From NCBI RefSeq assembly GCF_002197845.1, contig NZ_NIDE01000017.1, positions 1,596,712 to 1,660,711 on the forward strand: a DNA stretch of 64,000 nt. Direction: 5' to 3'. The position numbers and the translations under genes are program-made. Below are positions 8,773 through 15,487 of this stretch, piece after piece; the first letter of the stretch is position 1, and each line of letters begins with the position of its first letter. The notes below the pieces were generated by a model, which had not been told where the DNA came from, ran no database searches, and worked only from the letters and a program-made list of their open reading frames with translations. Source of the DNA: Fimbriiglobus ruber. GTDB lineage: Bacteria; Planctomycetota; Planctomycetia; Gemmatales; Gemmataceae.

Positions 8773-9993
8773 TTACGTGTACGCCCCGAACCCGAAGAAC
8801 CAGTGCTTCTTGGCGAACCGGTAGGCCCAGTGTTCCTCGGGAACTTCGTTCCCCGGGTTGTGCTGGCTGTTGCGCGGGGTCATGCGGTCGAGTTCGGCTA
8901 GCGCGGTCTGTCGGGAGGTCGTGTCCGCGGCCGCGTGTTTCAGCACCAGTTGCTTCACGAGGTCCGGCCGCTCCAGCACCACGCACCCCTGGGTCGCCTT
9001 GGCGGACACCTCGCGGAAGTCTTTGAGGAAAGCCGACTTCGTGAGCAGGTTATACACGCCGCCGTCGTCGTACACCGATTCCTTGGCGAACTGGATGATC
9101 GGGCACGGCTCGATGCCGCCGGAAGGCCCGATGTGGTGGCTGATGCCGGTCGCCATCGGGCAGAGCGCTTCGCCGTTGTGATCCCAATACGGGTCGACGA
9201 TGGCGATGGGCAGCTTCGACCGCATCGTCACCACGAACCGCCGCACTTGCAGGATCTGTTCCGGCGTCAAAGCAAGTTCAAACGACGGGTCGGGGCCGAC
9301 GGGCCGGTAGGTGTGGAACCAGGCGTAGTGCGCGCCCAGATCGATCAGCCGCCGCAGCCACGCCTCGGAGAGTAGATCCTTGATGTTCGTCTGGCAGACG
9401 CTGGTGGCGACGCCGGTGATGATGCCGTGCTTCCGGCAGTTCTCCAGGCCAGTCAGCGTCCGACTCAGGACGTTCGACCGCCCCCGCCGACTGTCGCTGA
9501 CGAGTTCCGTCCCCTCAATGCTGATGAGCGGCGTGGCGTTGCCAGCCCTGTTTAGCCGTTTGGCGACCTTGTCCGTGATGAGTTGGCCGTTGGTGAAGAT
9601 CTGGAAGTAGCAGTCCGGGTGGGCGTCGAGAACGTCGAGCAGATCGGGGTGCAGGAACGGCTCGCCGCCGAGGATGCCGAAGTAACTGTTGCCGTGTTTC
9701 TTGGCATCGCGGATGACGCGGTTGAGCGTGTCCTTGTCGATCATCTTCCGCGGCGCCTGCACGTCCACCCAACAGCCCTGGCACTTGAGGTTGCAGCTGT
9801 TGATGACGGAGATGTACAGGAACGGTGGGAAGTGAACCCCGCGCCTGAGCCGCGACTTGAACCGCTCGACCGAGACCATGCCCTTGAAGCCGAAATTGAA
9901 CGCGAACTTCCAAAGGAGCCGCGGCTCGATTTCGGTCAGCATGCGCTTGGCGAGGCGGAAGATCATAAGTCCCTGCAAAAATAGCGTGATCAC
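8773..9993 (-). CDS. Radical SAM protein of the isoprenoid cluster (406 aa)
   Basis: The radical SAM cluster motif CNLKCQGC is at C67, C71 and C74, followed by a glycine-rich GGEPFLHPDLL and an FTNGQ strand, all typical of the family. The C-terminal part has a CP(I/M) region (EALCPMATG, then GGIEPCPIIQF) that may bind an auxiliary cluster. A hydrophobic start (MITLFLQGLMIFRL) suggests membrane association. General architecture recalls the hopanoid enzyme HpnH, but the assignment is not secure. The ferredoxin gene just upstream could supply electrons. The expected chemistry is a radical step on an isoprenoid or a carrier, inferred from context. Confidence 0.85.
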   Translation of the reverse strand: MITLFLQGLMIFRLAKRMLTEIEPRLLWKFAFNFGFKGMVSVERFKSRLRRGVHFPPFLYISVINSCNLKCQGCWVDVQAPRKMIDKDTLNRVIRDAKKHGNSYFGILGGEPFLHPDLLDVLDAHPDCYFQIFTNGQLITDKVAKRLNRAGNATPLISIEGTELVSDSRRGRSNVLSRTLTGLENCRKHGIITGVATSVCQTNIKDLLSEAWLRRLIDLGAHYAWFHTYRPVGPDPSFELALTPEQILQVRRFVVTMRSKLPIAIVDPYWDHNGEALCPMATGISHHIGPSGGIEPCPIIQFAKESVYDDGGVYNLLTKSAFLKDFREVSAKATQGCVVLERPDLVKQLVLKHAAADTTSRQTALAELDRMTPRNSQHNPGNEVPEEHWAYRFAKKHWFFGFGAYT

Positions 9994-10010
9994 AAAGGGT
10001 CCGAGTCAGC

Positions 10011-10048
10011 CCCCGGTGTCCCCGGGCGGGAGCCCGGGGGCACCGGGG
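10011..10048. repeat. GC-rich palindrome, family B, copy 2
   Basis: Arms of about 17 bp (10011-10027 and 10032-10048) have one mismatch and match the family at 8704-8739. It lies between the ferredoxin stop (10056) and the radical SAM start (9993), so two successive junctions of the same run carry the same palindrome. Confidence 0.8.
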
Positions 10049-10055
10049 ACCGACT

Positions 10056-10928
10056 TCAATTCCCGCTCAGCGCCGCTGCGGCTCTCGCGGCCGCCGCGTC
10101 GGCTTTCGCTCGAATTTCGTCGATGCTGGGGAGGGAGGCGAACACTTCGGCCGGGATGTCGAGCTTTTCGCCGAGCTTCACCAGACACTTCTGGCGCTCT
10201 TCCAACGCACGATCCTCGTCGCGTTCCTTCGCGAACCGCGACTTCGATTTCGCGCTGCGGTCACGGAGGGCCTGGTAGATGTCCCCGCCGAGTAGCGCGG
10301 AGATGTCGACCTTCATCACCTCGCGGCGGACATCGTCCGAACTGACCACATCGCCGTTGATCGGGCCGTGGCGGTATTTGGGGAAGAGGATCGCCACTTC
10401 GGGGCAGACGCGGGAGCAGGCGGGGCAGTCGGTCTTGCACTTGTTCTGGTTCTGGACCTGGATCTTCTTGTCCGCACTGACGCCGTAGACATCGAACAGG
10501 CAGAAGCTCAGGCACTGCATGCAATTCGTGCAACGATCGTAGTCGATCACCGGGAACCACGGCTTCCAGCCGCCGGGCTTCGGCAGTTGCAGCTCGTTGC
10601 GGATCTCGTCAACCATCTCGGCCGCCCGCGCCGCCGGGGCGGATTCGATGTCGCGGAAGTGGATGGCCACCGCGCCGCCGTTGCCCTCGGCCCGTTCGGG
10701 CTGGGCGTCGGTGAAGCGGCCGAGTACGACGAGCGTCCCGCCGGTGATGGCGGAAGCCGCCGAGCCGGAGCGGACGACCGTGACGGCGTGGCCCTTTTGG
10801 AGCAGGGCGGTCACGAGTTCGCGGCGGGTCGTCGGTTCGAGCGGGCGGCTCCCGGTCCCTTCGAAAACGACGACGCGGAACGCCCCGGAGCCCGTCGTCG
10901 GTCGTGTGGCGTTCGGGAGCGGGATCAC
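10056..10928 (-). CDS. 2x[4Fe-4S] ferredoxin-domain protein (290 aa)
   Basis: The GTG at 10926-10928 is chosen because a strong GGAGGTGA ribosome-binding site lies just upstream and the start overlaps the previous stop as GTGA. Residues 1-120 form a poorly defined domain with beta strands (FRVVVFEGTG, GTLVVLGRF). Two cluster-binding sets follow: C133/C136/C139/C143 (CTNCMQCLSFC) and C164/C168/C171/C175 (CKTDCPACSRVC). The C-terminus is a charged helical tail ending in an alanine-rich stretch. It should carry electrons in the cytoplasm, most simply to the radical SAM enzyme encoded next. Translation is coupled to the HdrA-like gene upstream. Confidence 0.88.
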   Translation of the reverse strand: MIPLPNATRPTTGSGAFRVVVFEGTGSRPLEPTTRRELVTALLQKGHAVTVVRSGSAASAITGGTLVVLGRFTDAQPERAEGNGGAVAIHFRDIESAPAARAAEMVDEIRNELQLPKPGGWKPWFPVIDYDRCTNCMQCLSFCLFDVYGVSADKKIQVQNQNKCKTDCPACSRVCPEVAILFPKYRHGPINGDVVSSDDVRREVMKVDISALLGGDIYQALRDRSAKSKSRFAKERDEDRALEERQKCLVKLGEKLDIPAEVFASLPSIDEIRAKADAAAARAAAALSGN

Positions 10929-11284
10929 GAAGTCACCTCCGGGGCGGCGCGGCCGAGCAGGTTTTGAGCGATGGCGTCGGCGGTTTCCGTGCGCATGTTC
11001 AACACTTCGATTCCGTCCGTCGGAAGCGGGGTGCCGGCCGCGGAGAAGAGCCACTTCACCGCCCGCGGGTAGCAGGCGACGATCTTCACCGGGCCGCCCC
11101 CGGCCAGCTCCGCCAGACACGGGTCTTTCTTGGCCGACAACTCGCACAAGTCCGGAACCGCGTCGAAGGCCACCCCGGACTCCGTGAGCTGGCGCAACAC
11201 GTCTTCCTTGACCGCCTTGGGGACGACGTTCGCGTAAGCACAGTGACAATACAAAACGCGCAGTGGCAAGCTCATGAGTGTCAT
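10925..11284 (-). CDS. Small HdrA-N-terminal-like cysteine protein (119 aa)
   Basis: The short protein begins LRVLYCHCAYANVVPK, with a later Cys in DLCELSAK and another in the strand VKIVACYPRAVKWLF, then IEVLNMRTE. This pattern resembles the N-terminal domain of heterodisulfide reductase subunit A, where CHCG and ACSPR segments surround an Fe-S cluster and are followed by NIRE. The similarity is by eye and the flavin domain is absent. It starts 10 bases after the upstream stop and overlaps the ferredoxin start by GTGA. A role in electron transfer is inferred. Confidence 0.65.
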   Translation of the reverse strand: MTLMSLPLRVLYCHCAYANVVPKAVKEDVLRQLTESGVAFDAVPDLCELSAKKDPCLAELAGGGPVKIVACYPRAVKWLFSAAGTPLPTDGIEVLNMRTETADAIAQNLLGRAAPEVTS

Positions 11285-11294
11285 TCGCGCGGCG

Positions 11295-11573
11295 TCAGGC
11301 GTGGGTCATACGGTGGGTGGGAACCGGGCGGCCGGGGCGGAACGCTTCCACGTGCTCGACCGTCGCCGTCACACCCGTCGCCCGCCCGACCTCTTCCAGC
11401 GACCGCAGCATCGCGGCCTTCAGAGCTTCGGGGTCGCCTTCGGCACGCAGGTTAACGATTAATTCCCCGGTCTCGATCATTTCTTGCAGGGAGTGCGATA
11501 ATTCTGGTCGGCCGTCGGTGCGGACGAGGTTGATCACCGCGATGTCCGCCCCCTCGTCCGGGCTGAGCGTCAT
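11295..11573 (-). CDS. C-terminal fragment of the frameshifted G3E GTPase
   Basis: From the ATG at 11573 the frame reads MTLSPDEGADIAVINLVRTD onward. Extended upstream, the same frame gives DEPGAEVAHLK directly before this Met. That matches what should follow LAADLHDGL in the upstream GTPase frame, so this is probably the GTPase tail and not a separate gene. The break is at about 11604-11610 and would be repaired by adding one base. It remains possible that the fragment is translated on its own, since the ATG lies just after the upstream stop. Confidence 0.6.
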   Translation of the reverse strand: MTLSPDEGADIAVINLVRTDGRPELSHSLQEMIETGELIVNLRAEGDPEALKAAMLRSLEEVGRATGVTATVEHVEAFRPGRPVPTHRMTHA

Positions 11574-11575
11574 CT

Positions 11576-12400
11576 TCAGGTGGGCGACTTCGGCCCCAGG
11601 CTCGTCAACCCGTCGTGGAGGTCGGCGGCCAGCTTCGTCAGGTAGGCATTGCCGTCCGCGGGTGTGGCGGCTGACACGGTGACGGTGGCGTTCGTCCAGC
11701 CCAGCAGCGCCTCGCCCTCGGCGTACACGTCGTAGTCCACTTCCATCGTGGGGCCGCCCGCGGTCTCGCCGGACGCGATCATCTCCGCCCAGACGTCGAA
11801 ATTCGTCCCGTCGCGGGCCGAGATACCGACAACCTTGGCCTTCGGGTATTTCTCGCCCAGGGCGGCCATCAGCTTTTGGAACCGCGCGTTGTCCAGCAAG
11901 TCGATCTTATTCACAACAATGATGTCGGCTTCTTCCAGTTGCTTCGCGTAAATGTAAAGCACCTTGGGAGAGAACGACTTTCCGGTCGCGAGGCCGAGAA
12001 CCCGTTCCGCCCGGACCGGGTCCACGAGTACGCTATACGGCGCCACCGAGTAGGCGGCCCCGTACAACCGGCGGAGCGGGTAGCTCACCGTCGCGGCAAG
12101 GTCGGTGCAGCTACCAACCGGCTCGGCCAGAAACACGTCCGGCCGCTCGTCCTTCGCGAGCTTTTCGGCCGCGTCCGTCAGCGAGTTGAACCGGCAGCAG
12201 AAGCACCCGCCGGTGATCTCCTCCACCGGCAGGTCGTGGGATCCGAGCAGCGCCGTGTCCACCAGGCCGACGCTCTGGTCGTTGGTAATGAGGCCGACAC
12301 GCAGCCCCTGGCTCTTGAGTCGTTCGGCCAACCGGAGCAGCGTCGTCGTCTTCCCGGCCCCCAGAAACCCGCCGACCATCACGTACCGCGCCTTGCTCAT
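11576..12400 (-). CDS. G3E/CobW-family GTPase, 3' end frameshifted (274 aa as seen)
   Basis: The P-loop GGFLGAGKTT is at residues 10-19, followed by the G3E switch-region Cys motif GGCFCC (C66/C68/C69, the CxCC metal motif) and by NKID for guanine specificity. These define the CobW/UreG/HypB-like metallochaperone GTPases. The reading frame ends early in TSLGPKSPT, whereas the sensible C-terminus continues one frame over (11295-11573). In context it may load a metal or Fe-S cofactor onto the redox enzymes encoded downstream. It starts 12 bases after the lipoyl-protein stop. Confidence 0.85.
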   Translation of the reverse strand: MSKARYVMVGGFLGAGKTTTLLRLAERLKSQGLRVGLITNDQSVGLVDTALLGSHDLPVEEITGGCFCCRFNSLTDAAEKLAKDERPDVFLAEPVGSCTDLAATVSYPLRRLYGAAYSVAPYSVLVDPVRAERVLGLATGKSFSPKVLYIYAKQLEEADIIVVNKIDLLDNARFQKLMAALGEKYPKAKVVGISARDGTNFDVWAEMIASGETAGGPTMEVDYDVYAEGEALLGWTNATVTVSAATPADGNAYLTKLAADLHDGLTSLGPKSPT

Positions 12401-12412
12401 AATGCCTCTCGA

Positions 12413-12871
12413 CTAGTGGGTTTTACCCAGGATCTTATCGATCGCCAGGTCGAGTAAACCCACATATACCTGGACGTCCACACTGCTGGGGTCGATGGTT
12501 CCGCGGAACTGGTAGAGCCACCCGCTGCCGTAAGGGTCTTTGTCGAACAGGGTTGGGTCGGTCTCCAGGGCCGGGTTTCCCAGCTGAAACGTCCCGTTCC
12601 CGACGCAGTAGATGTCGGTGATCGCCTTGAACGCCTCGATCCACCCGATCGTCTGGCCGAGTTCGATCGGGGCGTCCGGTTTCACTTCGAAGCCGTACTC
12701 GACCAGGTCGCCGAGCATCCGCGTGGCGAACTGGGTGAACCCCACCCGCCACGTCGCCGGTTCCATTTCCAGCAGCCAGAAATGGGACGGCGTGTACCGG
12801 CGGTCGTCGGGCAGCCGCGTGGAAAATCGCGACCGCCGGTAGGGGACTTTACAAACCCGGTTGTTCAGCAT
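12413..12871 (-). CDS. GcvH-like lipoyl-domain protein (152 aa)
   Basis: The order of motifs follows glycine cleavage H protein: SHFWLLEM, VGFTQFATRMLGDLVEYGF, then IEAFKAITDIY, PALETDPTLFDKDPYGSGWLYQF. K82 in EAFKAITD sits where H protein carries the lipoyl lysine (ESVKAASD). The sequence is otherwise clearly diverged from housekeeping H proteins, and no gcvT or gcvP gene is nearby. It heads the isoprenoid run and may serve as a lipoyl swinging arm for a dedicated reaction. It has a short basic N-terminal extension. The 255 bases upstream hold no gene and should contain the promoter. Confidence 0.8.
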   Translation of the reverse strand: MLNNRVCKVPYRRSRFSTRLPDDRRYTPSHFWLLEMEPATWRVGFTQFATRMLGDLVEYGFEVKPDAPIELGQTIGWIEAFKAITDIYCVGNGTFQLGNPALETDPTLFDKDPYGSGWLYQFRGTIDPSSVDVQVYVGLLDLAIDKILGKTH

Positions 12872-13126
12872 GCTGGTCCGACTCGGCGTACCGGTGGGTT
12901 CGAGAGATTAGTATAGGCGTGGGCGGCCCGCGCATCCAACCGCCGGGATATTGGTAGGAGCCTCAGTAAACCAAGCCGGACGCCGACTTGCAACGAGAAA
13001 ACTTCTGTTACCGGATTGAGGACGACGGTTGATTTAATGATGAAATGCTTTTCATTTTCGCGGCCGGATTTTTGACCCATAACACTCGACGGCTGGTCCG
13101 ACGATGAAGGGAAAGGCCAGCGTTTC

Positions 13127-14230
13127 TTACGTTTCACCTGCTCTGCGGCCGACCAATCGACTTTGAGCGACCCGAACGGCCTCGTGGAGTCGTTGCTGAA
13201 GAAGAGGGCGAGGGGGTAGCTCCGTCAGGTAGGTGGCGACCCGGATTCCGCTTTTGTCGAGCCGCAACAATTCGACTTGTTCGTCGCCTTTGTCCGCGCA
13301 CAGAATCAGTCCGAGTGGTGGCTCTTCGCCGGGTTGGATCTCGTATTTTTCCAGCCATCGCAGGTACAGTTCCATTTGGCCTTTATCGCCCGGCTGGAAC
13401 TTGCCGAGTTTCAAATCCACGGCGACGAGTCGCCGGAGTTTTCGATGGTAAAACAGTAGATCGAGGTGATAGGTCTCGTCGTCGATAATGATCCGTTTCT
13501 GGCGGGCCACGAAACAAAACCCGTCCCCGAGTTCGAGCATGAACTGCTCGATTTCACGAAGGATCGCGGCTTCCAGATCTGCTTCGCTGTACGTGTCCTT
13601 GAGACCAAGAAAATCGAGCAAGTAGGGATCGCGAAATACCAGATCGGACGACAACTTGTCTTCGTCGCGGAGGCTACGCAGTTCTTGCTTTGCCAGTTCG
13701 TCAGGCTTGCGCGACAAGGCGGTTCTTTCAAACAGCATGCCTTGTATCTTTTCGCGGAGCGTCCGAACACTCCATCTCTCGGCGCGGCACATTTCCGCAT
13801 AGAACTCACGCTGGAGTTGGTCTCGAAGGGGGACGATTTCAACGAAGTGACTCCAACCCAGCTGTCTCGACAGCGTCGAGACGACTTCTCGGTCCGGGAA
13901 CACTTCGGTAAACCGGACCATCCGGGCCAAATTCCGGGGGCCAAATCCTTCGCCGAACTCCGGGACCAATTTTGCCGACAGTGTCGACAAAATTTCCTCC
14001 CCGTATTCTGCCCGCTTGTTCCCAAGTATTTCCGTTCGGATACGGTGGCCGATCTCCCAATAAAGCAGAGCGAGAGCAGAGTTGACCGTTCGGGCAATCT
14101 CTTCGCGAGTTTGTCGAATGAGGTGCCGGAGATCTCGCAACAAGGTCTCATTCGATCCGGCGAGCGGCACCGAATTGCGATTCGCGATTGGTCGGGTGTT
14201 TTTCCGGGCTGGTTTTTTGCGATCCGCCAT
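13127..14230 (-). CDS. DUF1016/YhcG-type PDDEXK nuclease-family protein (367 aa)
   Basis: The ATG at 14228-14230 (MADRKKPARK) is preferred. A longer frame runs back through the divergent dehydrogenase gene and is noncoding there. The N-terminal DUF1016_N part contains LLYWEIGHRI, SAKLVPEFGEGFGPRNLARM and QLGWSHFVEIVPL. The C-terminal part is the PDDEXK-like domain, with DLLFYHRKLRRLVAVDLK carrying the D...DxK catalytic pattern, then GQMELYLRWLEKYE. Members of this family are often found near restriction or mobile genes. Here it stands alone, divergent from a dehydrogenase, so a nuclease or DNA-repair role is inferred only from family. Confidence 0.88.
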   Translation of the reverse strand: MADRKKPARKNTRPIANRNSVPLAGSNETLLRDLRHLIRQTREEIARTVNSALALLYWEIGHRIRTEILGNKRAEYGEEILSTLSAKLVPEFGEGFGPRNLARMVRFTEVFPDREVVSTLSRQLGWSHFVEIVPLRDQLQREFYAEMCRAERWSVRTLREKIQGMLFERTALSRKPDELAKQELRSLRDEDKLSSDLVFRDPYLLDFLGLKDTYSEADLEAAILREIEQFMLELGDGFCFVARQKRIIIDDETYHLDLLFYHRKLRRLVAVDLKLGKFQPGDKGQMELYLRWLEKYEIQPGEEPPLGLILCADKGDEQVELLRLDKSGIRVATYLTELPPRPLLQQRLHEAVRVAQSRLVGRRAGET

Positions 14231-14342
14231 TTCTTGCCCGTGTTCGCAGGGAAGCGACCAGAGACGTATACCGTCGCATGAGTATATCGGTTTAGGGACG
14301 TTCTCTCCGCCATCTTCCCGCTCTTCCTGCCGAGGATACCCC

Positions 14343-15290
14343 GTGCTTACCCCTCTTCCGCGCGTCCTCGCCGACCTGCCGGTGTCCGCGGCCGTCCTGT
14401 CACTTTTGGAGGGCCGCGTGGAACTCGTCCCGTGGGACCAGCCGAACGGCCGGATCGACGCCATTTACACCTACGGCCACCCGGCGGTCGGCCCCGAATT
14501 GCTCGACCGGCTGCCGGGCGTCAAGGTAGTGAGCAACTTCGGCGTCGGCGTCGATCACATCGACGTGGCGGCTGCGGCCGCGCGGGGGATTCCGGTCGGG
14601 AACACGCCGGGGATTCTGGACGGGGCGACGGCCGACCTCGCGTTCGCGCTCGTACTCGCGGTCGGCCGGCGGATCGTCGAGGGCGACCGGTACGCTCGCG
14701 GCCCGGAGTTCCTGCACTTCGACCCGTCGTACATTCTCGGCCGCGAGGTCCACGGCAGCACGCTCGGGATCATCGGCATGGGCCGGATCGGCGAGCAGGT
14801 CGCCCGCCGGGCGCGCGGGTTCGACATGACCGTCCTCTACCACAACCGCCGCCCGAATCCCCGGGCCGAAGCCGCCACCGGCGCGCGGTACGTGTCCCAG
14901 GACGAACTGCTCGCCGCGGCGGATTACGTGGTCCTGACCGTGCCGCTTTCGCCCGAAACCCGCGGGCTGATCGGCAGCGCGGAACTCGCCCGCATGAAGC
15001 CGACCGCCGCCCTCGTCAACGTCGCTCGCGGCCCGGTCGTGGACCATGCCGCGCTCGTGACCGCGCTCAAGGCGCGGACGATCCGGGCCGCCGCGCTGGA
15101 CGTGACCGACCCCGAACCGCTCCCGCGCGACCACCCGCTGCTCGCGATGAGCAACGTTATCATTACGCCGCACCTGGGCAGCGCGACGGAGGAAACCCGT
15201 CGCCGGATGGCGGAACTGTCGGTGGAGAACCTGTTTTTGGGGCTAGAGGGGAAGCCGTTGAAGTGTAAAGTTGGTCAAGGAAATGACTAG
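14343..15290 (+). CDS. D-isomer-specific 2-hydroxyacid dehydrogenase (315 aa)
   Basis: The GTG at 14343 has a GAGG ribosome-binding site about ten bases upstream and opens VLTPLPRVLADLP. Features include a substrate-domain VSNFGVGVDHID, a Rossmann motif GIIGMGRIGEQVARRA followed by YHNRR (basic residues after the strand suggest NADP preference), the catalytic Arg in VNVARGPVVD, the Glu in DPEPLP and the His in ITPHLGSAT. It most resembles glyoxylate/hydroxypyruvate reductases. Length is normal. It would reduce a 2-oxoacid to the D-2-hydroxyacid in the cytoplasm. The gene is divergent from the DUF1016 gene, and the two share a 112-base promoter region. Confidence 0.9.
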   Translation: MLTPLPRVLADLPVSAAVLSLLEGRVELVPWDQPNGRIDAIYTYGHPAVGPELLDRLPGVKVVSNFGVGVDHIDVAAAAARGIPVGNTPGILDGATADLAFALVLAVGRRIVEGDRYARGPEFLHFDPSYILGREVHGSTLGIIGMGRIGEQVARRARGFDMTVLYHNRRPNPRAEAATGARYVSQDELLAAADYVVLTVPLSPETRGLIGSAELARMKPTAALVNVARGPVVDHAALVTALKARTIRAAALDVTDPEPLPRDHPLLAMSNVIITPHLGSATEETRRRMAELSVENLFLGLEGKPLKCKVGQGND

Positions 15291-15487
15291 GCCATCCCAG
15301 CACTTCCGGAAAAACGACGGCGCCGCAAATATTTAACAGCAAAAGCCGAGCCTACCCATATAATTCTTAGATGGCTATATTTATAACATTGTTCATCTTT
15401 ATAAGGCCGATTGGGTTGGCATTAGACAAGATATTGTGGTCTTCGGCTAGTAACAAACGAATGATTATTACTAGCCTTCTGCTTGAT

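Noticed and set aside
8773-9993. Calling the radical SAM gene hpnH
   Set aside because: General layout is similar, but the C-terminal region and neighbours differ from hopanoid clusters, so only the superfamily is named.
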